Below are positions 1 to 10,003 of a stretch of 64,000 nt of DNA, piece by piece. Position numbers and translations under genes: made by a program. Each line of letters starts with the position of its first letter. The stretch's first letter is position 1. Origin of the DNA: Axinella damicornis. Lineage: Eukaryota > Porifera > Demospongiae > Axinellida > Axinellidae. The stretch is from the NCBI GenBank assembly GCA_963931865.1, contig OZ007509.1:15898127-15962126 (forward strand). Reading direction: 5' to 3'. The notes beneath the pieces are model-generated. The model saw only the letters and a program-made list of their open reading frames with translations, searched no databases and had not been told where the DNA came from.

Positions 1-83
1 GACCTGTCATGGAGGGGTGGGTGTGTTGCTAGGTTGTTTTTTTTCTTTCCTTTTTTTTATATATATATTTTTTTGGCTGATGG

Positions 84-143
84 AGTGAGACAAGAGTGCA
101 TAAGTAGGTCGCGACCTACTTAGCTATGCGCTCTTGAGTGAGA
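84..143. mobile_element. Hairpin MITE, copy 1 (7-bp TSD)
   Basis: A near-palindrome runs from CAAGAG at 91 to CTCTTG at 136, with GCATAAGTAGGTCG on one arm and its complement on the other. The 7-bp direct repeat AGTGAGA flanks both sides (84-90 and 137-143). It matches the palindrome at 51246-51302 in sequence, so both belong to one family of tiny fold-back elements. Confidence 0.7.
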
Positions 144-149
144 CTGTAG

Positions 150-470
150 CTAGATTTTTCTCATGGAGGCTGCTAGGCTTGTTGTATTTTTATTTCTCAT
201 GGAGAGAGGTTCCTAGGCTTGTTTGTATTTTTTCCTCGGAGGGATGGGCGATTGCTAGCTAGGTTGTTTTTTTTTGTTGATGAAAGGAGGCTGCTAGGCT
301 TGTTCTTTTTTTTTTATAGGAGGGAGGCTGCTAGGCTTGTTTTATTTCCCCCTCATGGAAAGACTGGGAGTGAGAGAGGCTGCTATAATTTATGCTTTTG
401 GAGAGAGGCTACTACGTATACAGGCTTGGTCCTTTTATTCCCCTTGTGGATGGAGGCTGCTAGCTATTGA
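150..470. repeat. Degenerate minisatellite, 40-60 bp unit
   Basis: The phrase GGAGGCTGCTAGGCTTGTT, followed by a T-rich stretch and CTCATGGA, recurs about six times with drift. The reading frames across it follow the repeat and look non-coding. No gene is visible in 1-1071. Confidence 0.6.
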
Positions 471-629
471 ATTCGTTTTGGTTATTGGGCATAGTACATG
501 TTAATGACACTCAGTACTATTCAAATGCTATACTCTATAGAGCTCATACTGTAATGTTGATTATGGTAAGTGGACTATGTAAGTCAGCTGTATACAGCCA
601 TGCAGTCAAGGTCACAAAAACAAGCTGTC

Positions 630-748
630 TAGCCTTGCTCCCAGGCCGTTCCCACCGCCAGTATTTGCAGTACGTTCGAACCCCCCGCCGTATTTCATAC
701 TGGAAGTGATCACATACTGGCAGTGGGAATGGCCTGGGAACAAGGCTA
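630..748. mobile_element. TAGCCTCG-family MITE, diverged
   Basis: Inverted ends TAGCCTTGCTCCCAGGCC and its complement enclose about 120 bp. The 9-bp flanks do not match (CAAGCTGTC versus GCAAAGGAC), so the target duplication is lost or this copy was rearranged. Assignment rests on similarity of the ends to the copies at 7848, 17162 and 34061. Confidence 0.6.
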
Positions 749-1071
749 GCAAAGGACCTAGTTAATTGCCTACAAATCCTTTATCTTATTTACCTTTGAT
801 CTTCAGTCGGTACACATGTAGGGCTTGGCGCCATGAGGTTTTGTATACAGTCTTGGAGCCAGCCACGGTTTATGCCCAGGAAAAATTATGTGGCTCCATG
901 GCTCCAAGACTAGAGGTTTTGTACGAACTGATCAGTAGCTTCGCTCCCAGATTCCATCAGGGACAGCACGGGAATCGGACTGTGTAAACAGCAGATGCTG
1001 AGGTTGTTTAAAAAGGATATTTATATACATAACTTGAACACAAGCAATACAGAATTATCTAGGGATGTACA

Positions 1072-3533
1072 TTATCTGCGTGTTTTGAGTGGGGTGCTGC
1101 CAGGTGTGCTGGCTGTGGTGCTATAGTACTCGTTGAAGTCCAGTCTGAAGCGGAGGAACCGCAAGCTCTGCTCTGAGTGGCGTGTCAGCTTCCCCATGAA
1201 TTCTTCTATCATGTCCTGCAGCATGGGTAAATGAAGTTCACCCACACACTACACACCCACACACTTACACATATTACAACATACCACACCACCCACACTC
1301 ACACAGATTCCGTTACCTTAAATGAGTCCTGTAGCACCACAAACTCAGACCTGAATGCGGAAATTCTCTTCTCTGCAAACTGCCTTCTCCTCCGTACCTC
1401 AGCCTCCGACTCCCTTTTATCAGTGCCCCAGCGGCCCTGTGTACACATGATGGTGTGGGGGGGGGGGAGGGGGGGGGGGGGGGGGGAGTAGGTGGCAGGT
1501 GAAGTGTTAGAACTATGGAGGCATCTCCAAGCACATCTATCCTCTTCTACTAGGTTGGATATACCTCTCCGCCTTTCCTCTCCTTCTCTTCCTCTCCTCT
1601 CCTCCTCCGCTCCACCTCTGGCAGGCACTCGGAGAACATGACTGCCTGTTTCTGCTGGAACATTGTGATCAGGTCAAAGATTGCACGCAGACGTGTCAGG
1701 ATTGGCTGTGGAGGAAGGTGAGAGAATAGGAGGGAAGGGGAAGATGGGAAGGAGGGAAGGAAGGGAGAAAAGAAATGAAGGGAGAGTCTCAAAATGTGAC
1801 TAGTACTAGCAAACCAATTCTAGCCTAATGAGAGAGTGAGAACGGGAATTCAGCCGAGGCCTCTAGGCAATGCTGCTTTTACACTTTACAGTACATGTAT
1901 GAAGCTTGTCTTCCGCTCTTCTGCCCACTGGATTAGTGGTAGAGCGTCTAGTAGACAAAAGTCTTGTGTTCAAATCCCAGCTGGTCCTAGCCAGAATTTC
2001 TGTGCATTTATCTCTCACTCTCTCGGCACGTTCAGAGTTACGTAATGTCTGTCTGTCTGTCACCTGTGACTCTTGATCGAGGAGACACTGTGCTGTAATC
2101 TGTTCCAAGAACTTGTCGTGGGCAGATATCACCTGATCCAGGTCCTCTGCAGCAGAGACCTTCCGCACCAGCCCTGCCCAGCTGCACTCCATCACCTGTA
2201 CACCCATCACATACACACTCATGGTTATCACAGAAAGCAATAACTAGCAATTTAAGCACTTTCACTTCCTGTTTAAGGTGCAAATATGGCCTTCTGATTG
2301 GTTAACTGTACACTTATACAGTCCTATATACCTCAAAGGTAATGTAGTATTGGAGTTGTGAGATGAAATGCACCATGGAAGAGATCAGAAGATGACACTG
2401 GTGCAGTACAGGACGCAGTTCTGGGTCAGCGGTGTGTGTTGGGGAGGGGGATCGAAGCAGAGGAGGAAGGAGGGAGGGGAGGGGAGGGGAGGGAGGGGAG
2501 GGGAGGGAAGGGAGGGAGGGAGGGTGGGAGGGAGGGAGGGAGGGGAAGTGGGAGGAGGGGAGGGGAAGTGGGAGGAGGGGAGGGAGGGGAAGTGGGAGGA
2601 GGGGAGGGAGGGGAAGTGGGAGGAGGGGAGGGAGGGGAAGTGGGAGGAGGGGAGGAGAAGTGGGAGGAGGGGAGGGGAAGTGGGAGGAGGGGAGGGAGGG
2701 GAAGTGGGAGGAGGGGAGGGAGGGGAAGTGGGAGGAGGGGAGGGAGGGGAAGTGGGAGGAGGGGAGGGAGGGAGCGAGGGAGGGAGGAAGGGAAGGAGGG
2801 GTGTAAGCATGGGATAAACAAAAGAGCAGTATGAATGTAACAGTCACACAAAAGATTTAGACCTCCATCAAATGGTAGCCCACAGGCCAGCAATCTACTA
2901 CGCACGCAGGCACAATTCACTCCTCACAAATATCTGCCTGCCAAGCAGAATCATGCTGCAGGTTGTACCTGGTATAGTGTGGAGGCCTCGATGGTGGGAT
3001 GTCTGGTCTCTCCACATGTTGGCCAGGCAGTATTCCATTCGCTTGGCACGCCAGAGGAAGTTGAAGACTCGCAGATACTTCAACATCGTTTCTGCGGTGA
3101 ACACCTGAGAGATGGGGGGGGAGGGAGCGGAGAGGGGAAAGGGTAAACAAAGACGGGAGGGAGATAGGCTGGAGCTTGACAAAACAGCTGCCAAGATTCG
3201 CCTCAGTACACTTGCTTTGCTTTGTAATCGTACACAGGGCGTTACTGAAAACCAGCCAGCTGATGTAACAGCCCTGTTAACATGGTACCACTCACGGTGC
3301 TGATGGGTCCATCCACGTGGTAGTGCAGACTGAATACATCCCAGCCGTGGTCTCCAGGACTGACGTCGAGCATGCGTACGTCCAGTCGATGGAGAATGTC
3401 TATGGCCTCAAACTGGGCATTGGTGGCTCTGATGGCAGTCTCCAGTGTGCCCGTGAGGTTGTGGAGATACAGCATTGTGGCTGGTTTTGAGAGCTCGGGA
3501 CTGTGTGTGTGTGTGTGCGTGTGTGTGTGTGCA

Positions 3534-3586
<53 letters not shown>

Positions 3587-6500
3587 GCGTGTGTGTAGGA
3601 GAGAAGGATACATGTGAGAGCAGGAAAGGGATTAATATGTTACGAAAAGTCAGGTACATGTCTCTGGCGATACTTACGCCAAAAGGTCCATGAGGTGGCG
3701 AATGAAGTCTCCTTGACCCATGAGCAGGTACCGCCTCAATGCCTGCACAGGGGCAGCAAGATTAAGACTCCCACCTCCATAATTACATCACTTTCTGCTA
3801 CCTTTGCAGGCGAACAGTATTCAATGTGACATCATAGTACTGACTATTACATCATGGTGACAATCATGATCACATTACATCATGGTGACATCACTGGTGA
3901 AGCACAATCATCTTACCTTGAGGTGCTCCATGAAGCAGTACTTGGTGTTGAGCACATGCAGGAGGTGCTTGCTGGTCTCCTGGTAGGCGGTGTCCACCAC
4001 GGCATGCAGCCCCGCCCCCGTCATTGAGTCAAACGTGGATTGGCCTGACAGGGACAAGAGTGTCATATCAAATGAGTATCAAAGGATCCACTCATGTTCC
4101 ACTTCTGCACTGATGTACCAGGTGGTCAGTGTACCAGGTCCTCCCGCGGACACACACACACCTTCCTCACTGATGTACCACTGTACCAAGTCATCAGTGC
4201 ACTCCCCCCATCCCTCACATGCACTGTGACATAGATACTCCCACACCTTCCTCACTGATGTACCAGGTCCTCAGAGCACCTCCCCCCCCTCCCAACACCC
4301 ACCTTCCTCACTGATGTACCAGGTCCTCAGAGCACCTCCCCCCCCCCCCCCCCCCCCCCCCCTCCCAACACACACCTTCCTCACTGATGTACCAGGTCCT
4401 CAGAGCACCTCCCCCCAGCTGAGTGTGGTCTTGGCAACTCTGACGAAGGAAGTTGATTGACTTCCCAATTATCAAGATCTGCAGCAGGACAAACATAGTA
4501 ACAGGACACATACAAACTATGGGAACTGTTACACACTGTACCTTACTTCAATCCCCCGAACACAAGCACAAGTACACAAGTACCTTCTGCGCCAGTTCCT
4601 TGGAGATGAAGGAAGGGAGCATGGAGTAACGGAGGGAGTACTTGGACCTCCATAGCTTCTCCTGCTTCGAGGACTCGTCACACGCAATGAAGAACTCAAA
4701 GGACTTGTCAATCATCTCCCCATCGAATATCCAGGAATTGAGCATCGTGTTGATTGGCAGGTAAACCTGGGATGCAATATCAGTGATGTGTCATCATGCT
4801 GGCTATACTGATTGACCAGATGTGATCTGACGTAGGGATCACCACGCTGGCTACACCTGATTGACCTGACGTAAGGATCACGGTGCTGTCTATACCTGAT
4901 TGAGTAGGTGCTTCACAAGTGAGCTGACATAAGGATCACCGTGCTGGCTATAGGCATAGAGGGTGGACACCAATGCCCCGCCCTTCAGTCCTGCAGAGGA
5001 GAGAGCAGCTGTCATGCAGTCGGTCGCACAGCACACACTTCCATCACAAGTTGAGTATAGTGTGTGCTGGGCAATGGTATCAATACCCGGGTATTGCCTC
5101 GTTCCATACCGCAAGCGATCAAATATATACTGCCAGTGGGAACGGCCTGGGAACGAGGCTATGTATCACTAGCAGTGTGTGGTATCAATACCCGGGTATT
5201 ATGATGCCCCGAATCAGTATCGTGGTAGTGTGTTGTGGTAGTATATTGAAAGTAAGTTCTAAAGCCGTGTGTACTGGTAGTTTGGAAAGGTATACACGTC
5301 ACCATACCGTCAAAATGAAGAAACACTACTGACTACGTTGTGCACACATACGCTGCTTGATCTGAAGTTTGTCTGGTAACTGGATGTAACCATCAGCCCA
5401 GCTGTATGTCAACCAAATACGCAAAACTAATTGTTCAACACCCTTCCTTTGTGTTGCCAATATGTCTACACGGTATATAGCATAGGTATCATGACATACA
5501 CACTTCAGCAGGTATTGCCCACCCATCATCATCTTCGTGAAGATGATGTCATCATGCGCTCTTGCTAAACTGAGTATAGAACCAGATTCTGAGTTCAAGC
5601 AGTTCGGTCAGCGCCAGTTCACTCACGCTTGCAGCCATCCACTACTGTCCCCAGGATCTTCAACCTCTTGAGGGGATCGTGCGTCCACACCACCAGCCTG
5701 CGCAGCGTCAGACTGCCCACCCCCTCACTGCCTCCCACCTGCACCACCGCACTCTGTGCCTGCTGAGCCTCCAGAACTGCAATGAGGCGTGAGTACTCTG
5801 TCAGCTCTTGAGACAAGGCTGAGCAGAAGCTCTGTGAGGGAGAAGAGAGGGAGAGCAGGAGAGGGGAGGGGTGAAAGCGAGGAGAGGAAGGAGAGAGAGA
5901 GGGGGGAGGAGAGAGGAAGGGATGGGTGGAGGGAGGAGGGAGTGTGGGGAGGGAGAGAGAGGGACGGAGAGAGGAGGGAGGGGGGGAGGGAGGGAGAGAG
6001 GAGGGAGGGGGAGGGGAGGAGGAGGGAGGAGGAGGGAGCAAGGCGAGGGAGGGAGAGGAAGGAGGGAGGGAGGGAGAAAGGGAGGGAGGGAGAAAGGTGA
6101 GGGAAAGAGAGGAAGGAGGGGGGAGGGGGGAGGGAGGGAGGGAGGAGGGAGGGAGGGAAGAGGGAGGGAGGGAGGATGGAGGGGGGAAGGAGGGATGGAG
6201 AATAAGTATAGGTGAATCCCCCAATTTCTCGGTACATGTGCATACCTGGCAGACCAGCCCCTGTGACTTGTCTTTGGTTTTGGAGTCAATGAAGTGTCGC
6301 ACCTTCTGGTAGAGCCACCCCAACTCAGCCAGCTTGTGGCAGAGGTCCCGCACGGAGGGAGGGAGAACAACCTGTGCAGGGACACACCTGCTGGTAGCCT
6401 CATTCCCAGACCACTCCTGTTCAGGTTCTATTCCACTTGTTAACCACTATTCCCGTCCCAGTTCCACACCACACAGTGTCCCTGATTAACAACTATAATT

Positions 6501-7646
6501 ATGCTCACGAGGCTTGGGCTCTTTGGAACAACCTGACCTTCTCGTCAACTCTGTATGCCTCCTGCTTTCTGTCAAAGTGGATGTAGTCCCCCTTCAATAT
6601 TCTGGAAGACAAAGATAATGTCGCGCAAGAGAGCAGCCTCCGTAACTTCAACAGTGCCTGAGTGAGCAGAAGGAAGGACAGAGAGGAGGGAGGGAAGGGG
6701 GGAGGAAGGAAGAGAAGAAGGGAGGAAGGGTGGGAGGGGGGAAAGGAGGGACAGAGGGGAGGGAGGGAGGGAGGGAGGGAGGGAAGGAGGGAGGGGGGGA
6801 AGGGGAAAGAGGGAGGAGGAAAGGAGGGAGGGAGGAAGAGTGGAAGAGGAGGGAGGGAGGGGACGGAGGGAGGGGAGGGAGGGAGGGGAAGGGGAATGCG
6901 AACCATGACCCTTTACGTCTGGTTGCTAAGGGCTATCAGAGTCAGACCTTTATCCAGCTTGGCTCCATGTTTGTCAGGAGGTCCTCTGGAGGACGGTAAG
7001 ACATGGTGGGACATTGGATTGGGTTTGATCTCCGACCATGCCTCCCTGGATTTGCCAAGGGTGGGAGGGGGTGGTCCGTTGGTTCGTACATTGCCTGGGG
7101 CAGGGGTGGAGGAGAACTGGGGGAGGGATGTGGTGGTGAGAGGGTGGATTGGCTGCACAGGAGTGGTGTAGGTGCGTGTAGAGGAGACAATTGGTCTAGA
7201 GATCAATGTGACTGAGCATAGCACAACATTGGGCCACAGAATACTGTGAGTCATACAAGTTCGCCCCAATAATTAGACCAATCAGATGACAAAATGAGCT
7301 GTACAGGAAGTGAAAGTCCTAAAATTTATATTACTGGCCTTATCTATTGTCATAGAGTGAAAAACACAGCGAGTGATGGAAGGTCACGCTGAGCCGGGTG
7401 TTCCCCCAAATGAGGGTGTTTCCCTTCCCTGTCCAGCTGGCCTATCATCTGGTCATAGGAGACTAAAGGTATCTGATGTGGTTATCATTTTGGCTCTTTC
7501 CCTGTCAGCCTGTGGGAAACACTGTCTTACTATATCATACCTGCTGTGGAAGCCTCTTGGTACAGAGTGCATAGAGAGTACTCCACTTCCGAGACTACTG
7601 ATACCACTGGAGCCGACCAGTGTCTGAGAGGCTGAGGGGGGGGGGT

Positions 7647-7679
<33 letters not shown>

Positions 7680-8208
7680 GAGGGGGAGGTGTGTGTATGT
7701 ATGTACATGTATGTGTGCATGTGTGTGTGTGCATGTGTGCATGATTACAAGTGTATGCGTGCATAAGCTATTAGACAATATTATGCTTCTTGGTCAGGCA
7801 TCCTGAAATAAACAAGCCTTAATGTTTAACTTGAAGATGCAACTACCTAGCCTCGTACCCAGTCCCACGCCCAGCTTTTCGTCGCTGCTTAGTACGGTAA
7901 AACTCCCCGCTTTACCGTACTAAGCAGCGACGAAAAGCTGGGCGTGGGACTGGGAACGAGGCTAGCAACTACCAACCTGACGCACTGCTGTGCAGGCTCT
8001 CCGCTGGTGCAACCATGGTATGGCGAGAGGGGAGGTGGCCTGACGATAGCAGTATACTGGAGCTCAGCCCACCAGCGTTCAGTAACAAGGAACTCTGTAG
8101 GGGGGTGGGAGTAGGGGAGGAGAGAGAGGAGGAGGGAGGAGGAAGAGGAGGAAGAGGAGAGAAGGAGGAAGAGGAGGGGAGAGAGGAGGAGGGAGGAGGA
8201 AGAGGGGA

Positions 8209-8245
<37 letters not shown>

Positions 8246-9708
8246 GAGTATCTGAAAAGTACACACAACATTGCTAACTACCAAATGGAGAAAGCTTGGT
8301 AGCTGTTCAGAGAGATTGCAATGCAGGGGTGAGCAGAGCGCTCTTGCAGATCATGAGACTGACCTGTGATGGAATGTTGCCACCATGCTGCCCTCCTGCC
8401 TCATCTCCCACTGCCAGCAGGAAGGAGAGAACAGCGTAGCGGTTCTTGATGACATGCTACAGGAACACACAGAATAGTGACCAGTAGAATGAGGAGGGAA
8501 GAAAGAGGGGAGGGATGGATGAAAAAGAGAATAAAAGGAGGAGGGAGGGGAGGAAAGAGGGGGGAGGGAGGGGAGGAAAGAAGGGGAGGGAGGGGAGGAA
8601 AGAAGGGGAGGGAGGGGAGGAAATTAGCGAGGGGGAGGGAGGGGAGAACAAGAAGGGAAGGAGCAGAAGGACTGAGCGAGACATGGAAACTGAAATGAGT
8701 CTTCACAGGAGTACCTGAGCCGAGAGCTTTCGATGCAATTCCAGGAATGTCACTGCAGCTCCTTCTCTGTGCTGTTGAACAACTGCAGAATAAAACAGCA
8801 ATGCAAACATCACGTAATTAACTATCACTTCCTGTCTAAGTGCTGAATGCAACCCTTTGATTGGTCGGCCTCATACACCAAGCGTTAATGATATGAGCAG
8901 TTACATCACGACACACATGATCTACCACAACATAAATATTGGAGCAAATCACCTTATCACAACTAATTTAGCCACACCCATTAATATATCAATACTGCAA
9001 TACAGTATGCTACAATCTAAGACATGCAGAAGTAGGCAGCAGTCAATGCATTGTTGATACAGACGGCCAAAGCACTAGCTGAGAACTTGTTTTAGATATG
9101 GTATATGAACCATTGAGCAGTAGATAATATTATTAGTTTTCACTTCTGCCTAAGAGATGAATTCATCCGTACGATTGGTCTATGATTTGTCTGCCCAATA
9201 ATTCAAAACAAAGATAGAACCCAGACACTGGAAATCAGCACTATAAGCATATCAGCAACAAATGAAGGCTTCATGGTGTCTGACTTCCTCCAGCAAGAAT
9301 GATACGGAACTCACATTGCTTTTGGATTCTCTCGGACAACCTGAACTCATCTGGTATTACAGAGGATGAAATGTGGCTGCAGAACGTGCAAATCAAAATA
9401 TGAAATGAACTAATTTGGCGCAATTGCAATTTATACCAATGCAATACGCAGCTGCAAATTGGTGTGAACGTACCATCCAAGCACGCTGAGAGAGTGCCTG
9501 TACAGATGTGATACTCCATCTATATACAGAACAAAACATTTATTGGTGCGCTTTATATAGAAATACAGTCCTCCACCCTCCCTCCCGAAATCGCAATGCA
9601 AGCACCTTGTCCCTTGTTATTCGCGTACAAAGAACAAAGCGAATACAGCAGTTCTGTCAGTGAAGAGCTCCTGCGTTGCTCTCGAACAACAGCACCACGG
9701 TTCGCCAT
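1072..9708 (-). CDS. TUBGCP3: Gamma-tubulin complex component 3 (GCP3)
   Basis: Scaffold subunit of the gamma-tubulin small complex, which nucleates microtubules at centrosomes and spindle poles. Translated exons match animal GCP3 end to end: PDEF..SERIQKQ and ELHRKLSAQ (N-terminus), [126 protein letters not shown] and [15 protein letters not shown] before TAA at 1072-1074. Phase-consistent exons: 1072-1215, 1317-1436, 1565-1705, 2064-2195, 2332-2420, 2969-3104, 3296-3500, 3678-3742, 3917-4044, 4409-4478, 4584-4766, 4896-4990, 5627-5831, 6246-6371, 6538-6657, 6948-7152, 7541-7631, 7977-8094, 8364-8456, 8715-8782, 9315-9376. The start ATG at 9706-9708 and the first two junctions are less certain. 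In exon 6538-6657 the conserved motif is out of frame with its flanks (see findings). Confidence 0.95.
1826..2030 (+). repeat. tRNA-derived SINE-like repeat
   Basis: It contains an A-box-like TAGTGGTAGAGCG (about 1934) and a B-box-like GTTCAAATCCC (1968-1978) about 35 bp apart, as in tRNA-derived SINEs. Upstream sequence (GAGGCCTCTAGGCAATG, TGTCTTCCGCTCTTCTG) recurs in altered form at 26030-26160 and 17930-18010. No mature tRNA can be folded with confidence. Confidence 0.55.
2256..2312 (+). repeat. Dispersed CACTTCCTG / GATTGG repeat
   Basis: CACTTTCACTTCCTGTTTAA, then about 20 bp, then CTGATTGGTTA. Similar units occur at 8822-8870, 9134-9185 and 57776-57830. The last of these opens the 22-bp minisatellite in a UGGT intron and may be its source. 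Confidence 0.45.
2459..2803. repeat. Purine tract, GGAGGGGAAGTGGGAGGA units
   Basis: Almost pure G/A on the plus strand, with a 22-26 bp unit repeated about 10 times. It lies in the TUBGCP3 intron just upstream, in transcript sense, of the acceptor of exon 2332-2420, so the transcript carries a 340-nt pyrimidine run. The long open frames through it are repeat artefacts. Confidence 0.9.
3502..3598. repeat. TG microsatellite (CA in transcript)
   Basis: (TG)n with CG interruptions, directly abutting the acceptor of TUBGCP3 exon 3296-3500. In transcript sense it is CA-rich. Confidence 0.9.
4228..4418. repeat. Short tandem duplication plus poly-C
   Basis: A roughly 65-bp unit (ACCTTCCTCACTGATGTACC, then AGGTCCTCAGAGCACCTCC and a C run) is repeated three times, and the last unit runs into TUBGCP3 exon 4409-4478. 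The donor sequence GTGCTCTGAGG is therefore present in several copies, offering decoy 5' splice sites. Confidence 0.7.
5838..6200. repeat. Purine tract (GGAGG)n in TUBGCP3 intron
   Basis: About 360 bp of nearly pure purine on the plus strand, immediately before, in transcript sense, the acceptor of exon 5627-5831. Confidence 0.9.
6662..6897. repeat. Purine tract in TUBGCP3 intron
   Basis: G/A-only stretch on the plus strand ending within 10 bp of the acceptor of exon 6538-6657; the transcript is pyrimidine-only there. Confidence 0.9.
7848..7964. mobile_element. TAGCCTCG-family MITE, near-perfect palindrome
   Basis: 117 bp that fold back almost completely (TAGCCTCGTACCCAGTCCCA with its complement; CAGCTTTTCGTCGCTG with its complement). 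The exact 9-bp target duplication GCAACTACC is at 7839-7847 and 7965-7973. It sits 12 nt past the splice donor of TUBGCP3 exon 7977-8094 (donor 7975-7976). Confidence 0.92.
8101..8245. repeat. Purine tract with (GA)n
   Basis: G/A-rich run grading into (GA)14, directly before, in transcript sense, the acceptor of TUBGCP3 exon 7977-8094. Confidence 0.85.
8489..8672. repeat. Purine tract in TUBGCP3 intron
   Basis: GGAGGGAGGGGAGGAAAGA units between exons 8715-8782 and 8364-8456, again on the acceptor side in transcript sense. Confidence 0.85.
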
Positions 9709-10003
9709 TTGTATTGTTCCCGCGAAATTTTTGTTTGGTCAGGTGACTGGCACTCCAGAATGTAGTTATTAATGTAAACGCTGCACCCTGTGGTTAATTA
9801 GAGAAGATTCTTTAGATAACCCCCGTGGGCAGATCGTCTTGCACATTTTTCACTGCTACAACTTGGGATTTGAAAGGTTTGTCAATTTAATACACTGTTT
9901 TTATAGGTGCGGTAAAGTTTTGATATTGCCAAGCTAGCTTGCTGCCTACTGTGTGTCTCTGTCCTGCAGGCTAGGGTCAGAGGTCGATAAATATCCCAGA
10001 ATC
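9709..10003. promoter_or_regulatory. Bidirectional intergenic promoter region
   Basis: Only 295 bp separate the TUBGCP3 start codon (minus) from the coactosin exon 1A start codon (plus), so both promoters and 5' UTRs must lie here. No clear TATA box is visible in either direction. Inferred from gene geometry, not from a motif. Confidence 0.55.

Noticed and set aside
1930..1985. Possible tRNA gene
   Set aside because: A- and B-box-like motifs are present, but acceptor and anticodon stems do not pair convincingly, and flanks recur elsewhere, so a SINE fits better.
2314..2920. Long Pro/Ser/Leu-rich and Gly/Arg-rich open frames
   Set aside because: All frames on both strands stay open because the DNA is a purine repeat lacking stops; it lies inside a TUBGCP3 intron. 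The same applies at 5.8-6.2, 12.0-12.4, 48.1-48.4 and 63.0-63.6 kb.
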